Part shown: piece after piece, positions 1 through 5,654 of the stretch
Layout of the letters: each line of letters opens with the position of its first letter
Numbering within the stretch: the first letter of the stretch is position 1
Assembly: GCA_023392975.1 (NCBI GenBank)
Contig: JAEWNA010000253.1
Span: 1-5,654, forward strand
Length of the DNA: 5,654 nucleotides
Direction: 5' to 3'
From: Pseudomonadota bacterium
GTDB lineage: Bacteria > Pseudomonadota > Gammaproteobacteria > Xanthomonadales > Xanthomonadaceae
The notes under the pieces: generated by a model
The model's input: only the letters and a program-made list of their open reading frames with translations
Told to the model about the DNA's origin: nothing
Database searches by the model: none
Made by a program: the position numbers and the translations under genes

Positions 1-1026
1 CCGAAGCAGAACAAACTGCTGCGCACCCAGGTCGGCGCCGAGGAAATCGCCGAGGTCGTCTCGCGCTGGACCGGCATCCCGGTGTCGAAGATGCTGGAAG
101 GCGAGCGCGAGAAGCTGCTGAAGATGGAAGACGCGCTGCACGGACGCGTGGTCGGGCAGGAAGAGGCGATCAAGGTCGTCTCCGACGCCGTGCGCCGCTC
201 GCGCGCGGGCCTGAGCGATCCCAACCGGCCCAGTGGCTCGTTCCTGTTCCTCGGCCCCACCGGCGTGGGCAAGACCGAGCTGTGCAAGGCGCTCGCCGAA
301 TTCCTGTTCGACAGCACCGACGCAATGGTGCGCATCGACATGAGCGAGTTCATGGAGAAGCACGCGGTGTCGCGGCTGGTCGGCGCGCCTCCGGGCTACG
401 TCGGCTACGAGGAAGGCGGCTACCTCACCGAAGCGGTGCGCCGTCGTCCGTACAGCGTGATCCTGCTCGACGAGGTCGAGAAGGCGCATCCGGACGTGTT
501 CAACATCCTGCTGCAGGTGCTCGACGACGGCCGCCTCACCGACGGCCAGGGCCGCACGGTCGACTTCCGCAACACCGTGATCGTGATGACGTCCAACCTC
601 GGCTCGCAGATGATCCAGGAGCTGTCCGCCGACGACACGCCCGAGGGCTACACCAAGATGAAGGCGACGGTGATGGGCGTGGTGCAGGCGCACTTCCGGC
701 CCGAGTTCATCAACCGGCTCGACGACATCGTCGTGTTCCATCCGCTGGACAAGGCGCAGATCCGCGAGATCGCGAAGATCCAGCTGCGCGGGCTGGAGAA
801 GCGGCTGGCCGAGCGCGGCATCCGCCTGGAGCTGGCGGAGAAGGCGCTGGATTTCCTCGGCAACGTCGGGTTCGATCCGGTGTACGGCGCGCGGCCGCTG
901 AAGCGCGCGATCCAGCAGCAGATCGAGAACCCGCTGGCACAGAAGATCCTCGGCGGCGACTACGGCAACGGCGACGTGGTGCGCGTCGATGCCGAAGGCG
1001 GGCGGCTGGTGTTCGGCAAGGCCTGA
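1..1026 (+). CDS. clpB: ATP-dependent chaperone ClpB, C-terminal part (5' end outside window)
   Basis: This is the second ATPase half of ClpB, the Hsp100 disaggregase that works with DnaK/DnaJ/GrpE in the cytoplasm to pull aggregated proteins through a hexameric pore. Reading is open from base 1 in frame 1, giving 341 residues of a protein usually about 860 long, so the N-domain, first ATPase and most of the middle domain lie off the left edge. Numbering from base 1: the linker [17 protein letters not shown] comes first; Walker A GPTGVGKT is at 85-92; the pore loop GYVGY is at 132-136; Walker B VILLDE is at 153-158; sensor 1 TSN is at 197-199; the probable arginine finger is in NRLD near 239; and sensor 2 GAR is at 296-298, in the GARPLKR segment. 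All key residues are present and it ends at a normal C-terminus with TGA. It is near-identical in pattern to E. coli ClpB; ClpA and ClpC are less likely because of the [20 protein letters not shown] context. No terminator follows. Confidence 0.97.
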   Translation, partial: PKQNKLLRTQVGAEEIAEVVSRWTGIPVSKMLEGEREKLLKMEDALHGRVVGQEEAIKVVSDAVRRSRAGLSDPNRPSGSFLFLGPTGVGKTELCKALAEFLFDSTDAMVRIDMSEFMEKHAVSRLVGAPPGYVGYEEGGYLTEAVRRRPYSVILLDEVEKAHPDVFNILLQVLDDGRLTDGQGRTVDFRNTVIVMTSNLGSQMIQELSADDTPEGYTKMKATVMGVVQAHFRPEFINRLDDIVVFHPLDKAQIREIAKIQLRGLEKRLAERGIRLELAEKALDFLGNVGFDPVYGARPLKRAIQQQIENPLAQKILGGDYGNGDVVRVDAEGGRLVFGKA

Positions 1027-1041
1027 CCGAAGCTCGGCGAC

Positions 1042-1725
1042 TCAGGTCGCGTCGGGGCCGTCCCCGGCGCGGCCTTCCAGCGCCGCCACGCGCGCTTCGA
1101 GCGCCTCGATGCGCGCCAGCAAGCCTTCGAGGCGGCCGTCCGGAATCGATGCGGCGGCCGGCGCGGATGCGGTCTCCGCGATGCGCTCCGGCATCGCCGG
1201 TTCGCCGCAGAGCAGGTGGGCGTAGCGATCCTCGCGCTGGCCGTGGGCGCGCGGGAGCAGGCGCACCAGCGGCGCGTCGCGCTCGGCCAGGCGTTCGAGC
1301 GCGTGGCGCACGTCGTCCACGCCCGCGAACCGATGCAGGCGTTCGCTGCGCGCGAGCAGTTCGTGCAGGGTCTGGGGGCCGCGCAGCAACAGCAGCGCGA
1401 CCAGCGCGGTCTGCGCCGGCGTCAGGTCGTAGACGCGTTCGAGCTTGTGCTGGTAGCGCTCGGCGCGGGCCCCGTATTCGGACTTCACCAGCCCGCGTGG
1501 CTCCATCTGGCGCAGGGCATGGCCGACCTCGCCGGTGTCGAACTGGGTGACCGGGTCGCGTGCGGTCTTCTGGTTGCAGGCCAGCACGATGTTGTTGACG
1601 GTGAGCGGGTACACGTCCGGCGTGGTCGCGGCCTTCTCGACCAGACTGCCGAGGATGCGCGCCTCGACCGGCGTGAGCTGCGGCGGCAGGGGCGCGGTGG
1701 CGTCGGCGTCGGCGGAAGTCTGCAT
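1042..1725 (-). CDS. yceH: YceH/UPF0502 (DUF480) family protein, tandem winged-helix
   Basis: A 227-residue protein of the YceH/UPF0502 family, close to the roughly 215 residues of E. coli YceH. The family signature is clear: [15 protein letters not shown] at 17-31, [12 protein letters not shown] at 34-45 and [11 protein letters not shown] at 49-59, then LRGPQT at 114-119. Family structures show two winged-helix domains, which suggests nucleic-acid binding, but the cellular role is not established. The last 30 residues (198-218) form a short leucine-heptad helix likely to be coiled coil (L199, L202, I206, L209, V213, L216), preceded by an Ala/Pro-rich linker. The first 15 residues are low complexity. 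The ATG at 1723-1725 was chosen because it leaves a short leader before the conserved LTPVEARIL block; no good Shine-Dalgarno sequence precedes it, so a slightly different start is possible. It is transcribed toward clpB with 15 bases between the two stops. Confidence 0.93.
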   Translation of the reverse strand: MQTSADADATAPLPPQLTPVEARILGSLVEKAATTPDVYPLTVNNIVLACNQKTARDPVTQFDTGEVGHALRQMEPRGLVKSEYGARAERYQHKLERVYDLTPAQTALVALLLLRGPQTLHELLARSERLHRFAGVDDVRHALERLAERDAPLVRLLPRAHGQREDRYAHLLCGEPAMPERIAETASAPAAASIPDGRLEGLLARIEALEARVAALEGRAGDGPDAT

Positions 1726-1758
1726 GGGGCGCGTCGTGGGGATCGGGCGAAGTCCCCG

Positions 1759-1764
1759 ATTCTA
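1759..1764 (-). promoter_or_regulatory. Possible -10 element for yceH
   Basis: Read on the minus strand this is TAGAAT, one mismatch from TATAAT. It would place the transcript start about 25-30 bases before the yceH ATG. No recognisable -35 lies 16-18 bases upstream. A small dyad, ATCGGG at 1742-1747 and CCCGAT at 1755-1760, overlaps its edge and would sit at or near the transcript start. This is a motif match only. Confidence 0.25.
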
Positions 1765-1880
1765 GCCGCATTAAGCACGGCATCGCCCCGCCGCGAGGCT
1801 GCTCGGGCTTCGTTCATGCGTGCCGCCGCAGCCTGTGCCCACCCGATCCACCCGTGGCATCAACCCGCTGCCCTCGCAGC

Positions 1881-1886
1881 AAGGAG
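1881..1886 (+). promoter_or_regulatory. Ribosome binding site fixing the start of the small exported protein
   Basis: AAGGAG stands six bases before the ATG at 1893, a near-ideal Shine-Dalgarno sequence. It decides in favour of this ATG over the in-frame GTG at 1854, which would add 13 charged and polar residues in front of the signal peptide. Confidence 0.85.
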
Positions 1887-1892
1887 TCTCCC

Positions 1893-2327
1893 ATGCGCAA
1901 CGTCCGTTTCGGCGCTCTGGCCCTGTGCCTCGCCCTCGCGTCCGCGCCGGCCATGGCCGCCGGCGACACCACCTGCAAGATGCGCTACCAGCTTTCGGGC
2001 TGGTCCGCGTTCTACAAGACTTCCAGCGGCACCGGCACCGTCACCTGCAGCAACGGCCAGAGCATGAACGTGAAGATCGTCGCCAAGGGCGGCGGCCTGA
2101 CCGTCGGCAAGTACCGCATCGACGACGGCTTCGGCGAATTCGCCAACGTCTCCGACATCCGCGAGATCCTCGGCAGCTATGCCACCGCGGAGGCCCACGC
2201 CGCCGCCGAGAAGAGCGCTTCGGCGCAGGCCATGACCAACGGCGACGTGTCGCTGGCGCTGTCCGGCAAGGGCGAAGGCTGGTCGCTGGGCGTGGCCTTC
2301 AGCAAGTTCACGATCTCGCGCCGCTGA
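1893..2327 (+). CDS. Small exported protein of unknown function
   Basis: A 144-residue protein that I do not recognise with certainty. Residues 1-22 are a typical Sec signal peptide: MRNVRF, then a hydrophobic core LALCLALAS, ending APAMA before AGD, with likely signal peptidase I cleavage after A22 or A23. The mature part is about 120 residues. It has two cysteines (C28 and C52) that could form a disulfide in the periplasm, a Gly-rich stretch GGGLTVGKYRIDDG at 66-79, an Ala-rich helix AEAHAAAEKSASAQA around 99-113, and a C-terminal alternating segment GWSLGVAFSKFTISRR that looks like beta strand. The overall look is a compact alpha/beta or beta-rich periplasmic domain. The start is fixed by AAGGAG six bases upstream, and a strong terminator lies 100 bases after the stop, so it is probably a single-gene transcript. 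Composition matches the neighbours, giving no sign of recent transfer. The coding call is strong; the function is open. Confidence 0.88.
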   Translation: MRNVRFGALALCLALASAPAMAAGDTTCKMRYQLSGWSAFYKTSSGTGTVTCSNGQSMNVKIVAKGGGLTVGKYRIDDGFGEFANVSDIREILGSYATAEAHAAAEKSASAQAMTNGDVSLALSGKGEGWSLGVAFSKFTISRR

Positions 2328-2362
2328 GTCTCCGCGTCGCCGGCGCCATTCTCCGCTCTCGA

Positions 2363-2412
2363 TCCCCCACCGGCTCGCGACGCCGACCGTCCCCCACCGG
2401 TTTCCCCCACGG
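2363..2412. repeat. Three short direct repeats TCCCCCAC(C)GG
   Basis: TCCCCCACCGG occurs at 2363-2373 and again at 2390-2400, followed by TCCCCCACGG (one C shorter) at 2403-2412. Spacings between starts are 27 and 13 bases. The copies fill the 3' untranslated stretch between the exported-protein gene and its terminator. The C-rich strand is the RNA sense strand. Slippage or local duplication would explain it; no function is evident. Confidence 0.6.
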
Positions 2413-2426
2413 CATCGCGATCCTCG

Positions 2427-2451
2427 CCCCGGCTCCGGCCGGGGTTTTTTT
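2427..2451 (+). terminator. Intrinsic (rho-independent) terminator
   Basis: A 7-bp all-GC stem, CCCCGGC (2427-2433) with GCCGGGG (2438-2444), closes a TCCG tetraloop and is followed directly by seven Ts (2445-2451). It ends the transcript of the small exported protein and shields the convergent antiporter gene, whose stop codon is only eight bases further on. The T-run is on the plus strand only, so it should act mainly in that direction. Confidence 0.93.
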
Positions 2452-2459
2452 CGTCCGCG

Positions 2460-4106
2460 TCAGTGCGCGGCGGGCAGTTGCCCGTGCCGGTACTCCGGCA
2501 TCGCCGCGATCATCTCACCCAGCGAATGCGCCAGCGCATGCTCGGCGAGCAGGGCGGCATCGGCGCCGCGCTGCAGCAGATGCTTCACCGCGGCCTCGCT
2601 GTGCGCGCGGGCCAGCACCGGCACCGGATGCAGCCCGGCCTTCAGCCGTTGCACCACCTTGCCGGCTTCCAGCGCATCGGGAATCGTCAGCACCGCCAGC
2701 GAGGCGTCCAGCGGCATCGCTTCGGCCAGCACCTCGTCGTCGGCGGCGTTGCCGCGGATCGCGGCGTGGCCCGCGGCGCGGGCGTTGATCACGCGGTCGC
2801 CGTCGGTGTCGATCACCAGGAACGGGATCTCGGCGCGCTGCAGCACCTCGGCGAGCTTGGTGCCGACCTGGCCGTAGCCGACCAGCAGCACGTGGCCTTT
2901 CGGCGGGCGCTGCGCGGTGGTGCCCGAGGCGTCCACTTGTGTCGTCCGTCGCGCCATGGCCGCGATCAGGAACGGGTTGAGCACGATCGAGAGGATCGCG
3001 CCGGCCAGGATCAGGTCGCGGGCATGCTCGGACAGCACGCCCAGCGACACGCCGAGCCCGGCCAGGATGAAGGAGAACTCGCCGATCTGCGCCAGGCTGG
3101 CGGCGATGGTCAGCGCCACCCGGTTCGGCCGGCCGAGCAGGCGCACCACCGCCCACGCGGCGATCGACTTGCCGACGACGATGATCCCCAGGGTCTCCAG
3201 CACCTGCAGCGGATGTTCCAGCAGGATGCGCGGGTCGAACAGCATGCCGACCGAGACGAAGAACAGCACCGCGAACGCATCGCGCAGCGGCAGCGAATCC
3301 TCGGCGGCCTTGTGCCCGAACGGCGATTCGTTGAGCAGCATGCCGGCGAAGAACGCGCCCAGCGCGAACGACACGCCGAACAGCGAGGCCGCGCCGAACG
3401 CCACGCCGGTGGCGCTCGCGAGCACGAACAGCGTGAACAGCTCGCGCGAGCCGGTGCCGGCGACGCGCTCCAGCAGCCATGGCAGCACGCGGCGGCCGAC
3501 GAGCAGCATCAGCGCGACGAACGCGCCGACCTTGGCGAAGGTGACCAGCAGCGTGCCGACCAGGTCGCCGCCGTCGGCATCGCCGCCGCCGGCCAGCGCG
3601 GGCACCAGCACCAGCGCCAGCACCATCGCCAGGTCCTCGACCACCAGCCAGCCCACCGCGATCCGGCCGCGGTCGGTGTCGAGCAGGCGCACCGACTCCA
3701 GCGCGCGCAGCAGCACCACGGTGCTGGCGACCGACAGCGACAGGCCGAACAGCAGGCCTTCGGCGTTCGACCAGCCCAGCCGCGTGCCGAGAAACCAGCC
3801 CATCGCGGTGGCCGCGGCCATCTGCACCAGCGCGCCGGGCAGCGCGATCCGGCGCACCGACATCAGGTCGCGGAACGAGAAGTGCAGGCCCACCCCGAAC
3901 ATCAGCAGGATCACGCCGATCTCGGCCAGCTGCGGTGCCAGGGTCTGGTCGCCGACGAAGCCGGGCGTGTACGGACCGGCGATCACGCCTGCGAGCAGAT
4001 AGCCGACGATCGGCGACAGACGCAGGCGATGGGCCAGCAGGCCGAGGAAGAAGGCGAGCACGAAGCCCGCGCACAGCATGGCGATGAGGGAGGTGTGGTG
4101 AGGCAT
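2460..4106 (-). CDS. ybaL: YbaL/Kef-type monovalent cation:proton antiporter with RCK_N domain
   Basis: A 548-residue inner-membrane antiporter of the CPA2 family, very close in layout to E. coli YbaL (558 residues). The family exchanges K+ or Na+ for protons; the ion used by YbaL itself is not settled. Residues 5-385 hold about 12-13 hydrophobic segments. Visible family blocks are SPIVGYLLAGVIAGPYTPGF at 31-50, AEIGVILLMFGVGLHFS at 61-77, WLVVEDL at 153-159 with the conserved acidic pair E157/D158, FALGAFFAGMLLNES at 247-261, and SLAQIGEFSFILAGLG at 337-352 with the QIGEF motif. A linker at 386-402 leads to a cytoplasmic Rossmann-type RCK_N domain starting VLLVGYGQVG (406-415) with an acidic D433 closing the second strand, as expected for NAD(H) or nucleotide sensing. 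There is no RCK_C domain and no adjacent KefF/KefG-type subunit, which favours YbaL over KefB/KefC. The ATG at 4104-4106 matches the YbaL N-terminus (M-x-H-x-T-x-LI). It is divergent from the lipase. Confidence 0.94.
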   Translation of the reverse strand: MPHHTSLIAMLCAGFVLAFFLGLLAHRLRLSPIVGYLLAGVIAGPYTPGFVGDQTLAPQLAEIGVILLMFGVGLHFSFRDLMSVRRIALPGALVQMAAATAMGWFLGTRLGWSNAEGLLFGLSLSVASTVVLLRALESVRLLDTDRGRIAVGWLVVEDLAMVLALVLVPALAGGGDADGGDLVGTLLVTFAKVGAFVALMLLVGRRVLPWLLERVAGTGSRELFTLFVLASATGVAFGAASLFGVSFALGAFFAGMLLNESPFGHKAAEDSLPLRDAFAVLFFVSVGMLFDPRILLEHPLQVLETLGIIVVGKSIAAWAVVRLLGRPNRVALTIAASLAQIGEFSFILAGLGVSLGVLSEHARDLILAGAILSIVLNPFLIAAMARRTTQVDASGTTAQRPPKGHVLLVGYGQVGTKLAEVLQRAEIPFLVIDTDGDRVINARAAGHAAIRGNAADDEVLAEAMPLDASLAVLTIPDALEAGKVVQRLKAGLHPVPVLARAHSEAAVKHLLQRGADAALLAEHALAHSLGEMIAAMPEYRHGQLPAAH

Positions 4107-4113
4107 GGCCTCA

Positions 4114-4119
4114 ACTATA
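4114..4119 (-). promoter_or_regulatory. Possible -10 element for the antiporter gene, very close to its start codon
   Basis: On the minus strand this reads TATAGT, one mismatch from TATAAT, ending only seven bases before the ATG. If used, transcription would start at or within a base or two of the start codon, giving a leaderless message. The hexamer 17 bases upstream matches the -35 consensus poorly (about 3 of 6) and overlaps the left arm of the inverted repeat at 4138-4165. The only Shine-Dalgarno-like bases, GAGG, are two bases from the ATG, which is too close to work well. Confidence 0.25.
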
Positions 4120-4137
4120 CGGAACGGTTCAGGGACT

Positions 4138-4165
4138 GCCTGTCCGCGCGTTCAGGCGGACAGGC
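4138..4165. repeat. Perfect 10-bp inverted repeat in the divergent spacer
   Basis: GCCTGTCCGC at 4138-4147 is exactly reverse-complemented by GCGGACAGGC at 4156-4165 across the eight-base loop GCGTTCAG. An 8-bp palindrome CCCGCGGG (4165-4172) touches its right end. Neither side is followed by a T-run, so it is not an intrinsic terminator. It lies 32 bases upstream of the antiporter start and 33 bases upstream of the candidate lipase -35, so it could be an operator, a REP-like element or simply a cruciform-prone sequence. Confidence 0.7.
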
Positions 4166-4197
4166 CCGCGGGCGGGGACGGTGTGCTGCTCCGCACA

Positions 4198-4227
4198 ATG
4201 ACAAGCGCCCGCTTCGCCCCCTACAGT
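4198..4227 (+). promoter_or_regulatory. Candidate sigma-70-type promoter for the lipase-foldase operon
   Basis: ATGACA at 4198-4203 matches TTGACA at five of six positions, and TACAGT at 4222-4227 matches TATAAT at four of six, with an 18-base spacer. Transcription would begin near 4234, leaving a leader of about 70 bases before the lipase ATG. It is the best match in the spacer but rests on motif likeness alone. Confidence 0.35.
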
Positions 4228-4291
4228 CCAGCCGCCATTCGGCACCGTATTGAAGCGGCATTCCCTGATTCATTGACCGAAATCGACACCC

Positions 4292-4297
4292 AGGAGG
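4292..4297 (+). promoter_or_regulatory. Ribosome binding site fixing the lipase start
   Basis: A perfect AGGAGG stands five bases before the ATG at 4303. It supports that start over in-frame upstream codons, and the resulting protein begins with a proper signal peptide. Confidence 0.88.
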
Positions 4298-4302
4298 GGC
4301 GG

Positions 4303-5235
4303 ATGAAGCGTCGTATGTGGGGTCGCCTGATGGCGACGGTGGTGTTGTGCCTGTGCAGCCTGGTCGCGAACGCGCAGTCGACCTATACCCAGACCAAGTA
4401 CCCGATCGTGCTGGTGCACGGGCTGCTCGGGTTCGATTCGATCCTCGGCGTCTACGACTACTGGTACGGCATCGGCGACGAGCTGAAGGCCGGCGGCGCG
4501 AAGGTCTACACCGCCAGCGTGTCGGCCAGCAATTACACCGAAGTGCGCGGCGAACAGCTGATCCACGACCTGGACACGCTGCGTGCCGTCACCGGCAAGC
4601 AGAAGTTCAACCTGATCGGCCACAGCCACGGCGGCCCGACCATCCGCTACGTCGCCTCGGTGCGCCCCGACCTGGTCGCCTCGGCGACCACGCTGGGCGC
4701 GCCCAACACCGGTGCGCCGATGGCCGACCTGCTCAACACCACGCTGCCGGCAGGTTCGGTGCAGCGGGCCTGGGTGGCGGGCTTCGTCGACGCGCTCAGC
4801 GGCTTCCTGGGCGCGCTGTCGGGCAACAGCGATCCGCAGAACGCGCTCGGTGCGCTGTCGTCGCTGAGCACCGCCGGCGCGACGCAGTTCAACAAGCTGC
4901 ACCCGCAGGGCAAGCCCACCACCAGCTGCGGCAGCGGCGCGGCCAGCGTCAACGGCGTCCGCTACTACTCGATGGGCGGCACCTCGGTGCTCACCAACGT
5001 GTTCGACATCGGCGATCCGGTGCTTGGCGCGGGCAGCCTGGTGTTCGGGTTCGAGCAGAACGACGGCCTGGTCGGCCGCTGCTCTTCGCACTGGGGCACG
5101 GTGCTGCGTGACGACTATCCGTGGAACCACCTCGACGAGGTCAACCAGGTGTTCGGCCTGCGCGGCCTGTTCTCCTCCAGCCCGGCCAGCGTGCTGCGGG
5201 CGCAGGCGAACCGCCTGAAATCGCTGGGCCTGTGA
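4303..5235 (+). CDS. lipA: Secreted triacylglycerol lipase, Pseudomonas LipA type (family I.1/I.2)
   Basis: A 310-residue precursor, matching the 311 of Pseudomonas aeruginosa LipA, that hydrolyses long-chain triacylglycerols outside the cell. Residues 1-24 are a Sec signal peptide (MKRRMWGRL, hydrophobic core, ANA cleavage site before QS). The mature start STYTQTKYPIVLVHGLLGFD is almost that of the Pseudomonas enzyme. Seen in order: oxyanion-hole region HGL at 39-41 (Leu41 where P. aeruginosa has Met); nucleophile elbow GHSHG at 106-110 with Ser108; Asp254 in NDGLVG; and His276 in NHLD completing the triad. Cys209 and Cys260 match the conserved disulfide, and Asp235 and Asp278 match the calcium ligands. 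Residues 138-190 correspond to the variable lid region. No catalytic residue is missing. The foldase gene follows with overlapping stop and start, as expected for an enzyme that needs a dedicated periplasmic foldase before type II secretion. The start is set by AGGAGG five bases upstream. Assignments by position come from my alignment to the remembered P. aeruginosa sequence. Confidence 0.96.
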   Translation: MKRRMWGRLMATVVLCLCSLVANAQSTYTQTKYPIVLVHGLLGFDSILGVYDYWYGIGDELKAGGAKVYTASVSASNYTEVRGEQLIHDLDTLRAVTGKQKFNLIGHSHGGPTIRYVASVRPDLVASATTLGAPNTGAPMADLLNTTLPAGSVQRAWVAGFVDALSGFLGALSGNSDPQNALGALSSLSTAGATQFNKLHPQGKPTTSCGSGAASVNGVRYYSMGGTSVLTNVFDIGDPVLGAGSLVFGFEQNDGLVGRCSSHWGTVLRDDYPWNHLDEVNQVFGLRGLFSSSPASVLRAQANRLKSLGL

Positions 5236-5654
5236 GCAGACCGCCTCGCGCGGTCGCGGTCGTCGCGGTGCTCGGCATCGCGGCAACCGTCGGCGGCTGG
5301 CGAATCATGTCTCCGACATCGGGCGCGGCCGACGCCGTGCCCGATGCCACTGCGGGCGGATCGTCCGGCGAGGTCGCGTCCTCCGCTTCCGTGGCGCGGG
5401 ATGCCGCCGGTTTCTCGATGGCGCAGAGCTCGCTGCGCGGGAGCGAGGTCGACGGCGGGCTGGCGTTCGACGCCGCCGGCCGGGTCGTGCCCGATGCCGG
5501 CATGCGCCGCCTGTTCGACTACTACCTCAGCCTGATCGGCGAACGCGATCCCGCGCAGATCCGGCAACTGCTGCAGGCGGATCTCGTCCAGCGCCACGGT
5601 GCGGCGCGTGCGGCGGAGGCGCTGGCGTACTTCGATCGCTACGTGGCCTACCTG
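5232..5654 (+). CDS. lipB: Lipase-specific foldase (Lif/LipB), N-terminal part (3' end outside window)
   Basis: The first 141 residues of a lipase chaperone, usually about 340 long, with no stop before the right edge. It starts at GTG 5232-5234, whose last two bases begin the lipase stop (GTGA), so translation is probably coupled; no Shine-Dalgarno sequence is visible. Residues 7-22 form one hydrophobic segment, the expected inner-membrane anchor, and 27-60 are an Ala/Ser/Gly-rich variable linker. The folding domain then begins: SLRGSEVDG at 67-75 and the foldase signature RRLFDYYLSLIGE at 92-104, which fits the RxxFDY motif needed for lipase activation in characterised Lif proteins. Where P. 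aeruginosa has LSAVGE this one has LSLIGE. The protein holds and folds its partner lipase in the periplasm. The next in-frame ATG (5307) would remove the membrane anchor, so the GTG is preferred. Confidence 0.93.
   Translation, partial: MSRPPRAVAVVAVLGIAATVGGWRIMSPTSGAADAVPDATAGGSSGEVASSASVARDAAGFSMAQSSLRGSEVDGGLAFDAAGRVVPDAGMRRLFDYYLSLIGERDPAQIRQLLQADLVQRHGAARAAEALAYFDRYVAYL

Noticed and set aside
282..1550. A 422-residue open frame on the plus strand across clpB and yceH
   Set aside because: Arg/Ala/Pro-rich without motifs; it overlaps strongly supported genes in another frame and on the other strand.
710..1783. A 357-residue open frame on the minus strand overlapping yceH and the end of clpB
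   Set aside because: Arg/Ala-rich shadow frame of yceH with no recognisable domain.
1854..1892. GTG 1854 as start of the small exported protein
   Set aside because: It adds polar residues before the signal peptide, while AAGGAG precedes the ATG at 1893.
1216..2067. A 283-residue open frame on the plus strand running from inside yceH into the small exported-protein gene
   Set aside because: It is antisense to yceH and then out of frame with the exported protein, and it has no domain or ribosome binding site.
2463..4253. A 596-residue open frame on the plus strand, fully antisense to the antiporter gene
   Set aside because: Its product is a low-complexity Gln/His/Arg/Ala mixture without domains, and the opposite strand encodes a clear YbaL homolog. 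It is a shadow caused by high GC at third codon positions.
4241..4256. Possible sigma-54 promoter (GGCAC followed after five bases by TGAA) upstream of the lipase
   Set aside because: Some Pseudomonas lipases are RpoN-dependent, but here the essential -12 GC is missing at the right distance from the -24 GG.
4105..4302. In-frame upstream extension of the lipase starting at ATG 4105
   Set aside because: It would put 66 unrelated residues before the signal peptide, runs through the inverted repeat, and overlaps the antiporter start codon; AGGAGG supports the ATG at 4303.
4270..5286. A 338-residue open frame on the minus strand antisense to the lipase
   Set aside because: No motif, biased composition, and it runs against a gene with a complete catalytic triad.
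1..5654. Mobile elements, CRISPR arrays, tRNA/rRNA genes, toxin-antitoxin or defence genes
   Set aside because: No transposase, integrase, regular spaced repeats, RNA-gene folds or matching protein motifs were seen; composition is uniform across the window.

Overview
The window is gene-dense, high-GC chromosomal DNA of a proteobacterium. The mix of ClpB, a YceH-type protein, a YbaL-type antiporter and a Pseudomonas-type lipase with its foldase points to a gammaproteobacterium. The very high GC and Ala/Arg-rich proteins would fit a xanthomonad (Lysobacter/Luteimonas/Xanthomonas relatives), but that placement is inference. I see no insertion sequence, integrase, tRNA, rRNA, CRISPR array or phage gene. 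No gene-free stretch exceeds about 200 bases.

Layout from left to right: (1) 1-1026 (+) is the C-terminal part of the disaggregase ClpB, entering from the left edge. (2) 1042-1725 (-) is a YceH/UPF0502 (DUF480) protein, convergent with clpB, with only 15 bases between the stop codons. (3) 1893-2327 (+) is a small exported protein of unknown function with a strong ribosome binding site; a textbook intrinsic terminator follows at 2427-2451. (4) 2460-4106 (-) is a YbaL/Kef-type monovalent cation:proton antiporter with a C-terminal RCK_N domain. (5) 4303-5235 (+) is a secreted triacylglycerol lipase of the Pseudomonas LipA type (family I.1/I.2). (6) 5232-5654 (+) is the start of its dedicated membrane-anchored foldase (Lif/LipB), cut by the right edge. 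Lipase stop and foldase start overlap as GTGA.

The only clear multi-gene unit is the lipase-foldase pair: the lipase is exported with a signal peptide, folded in the periplasm by the foldase, and (from family knowledge) normally released by type II secretion. The other genes are single housekeeping or stress genes in alternating orientation. The divergent antiporter/lipase spacer (4107-4302) holds the most notable non-coding structure, a perfect 10-bp inverted repeat with an 8-base loop. I found no convincing evidence for an undescribed multi-gene system. The less explained items are the small exported protein and the inverted repeat.
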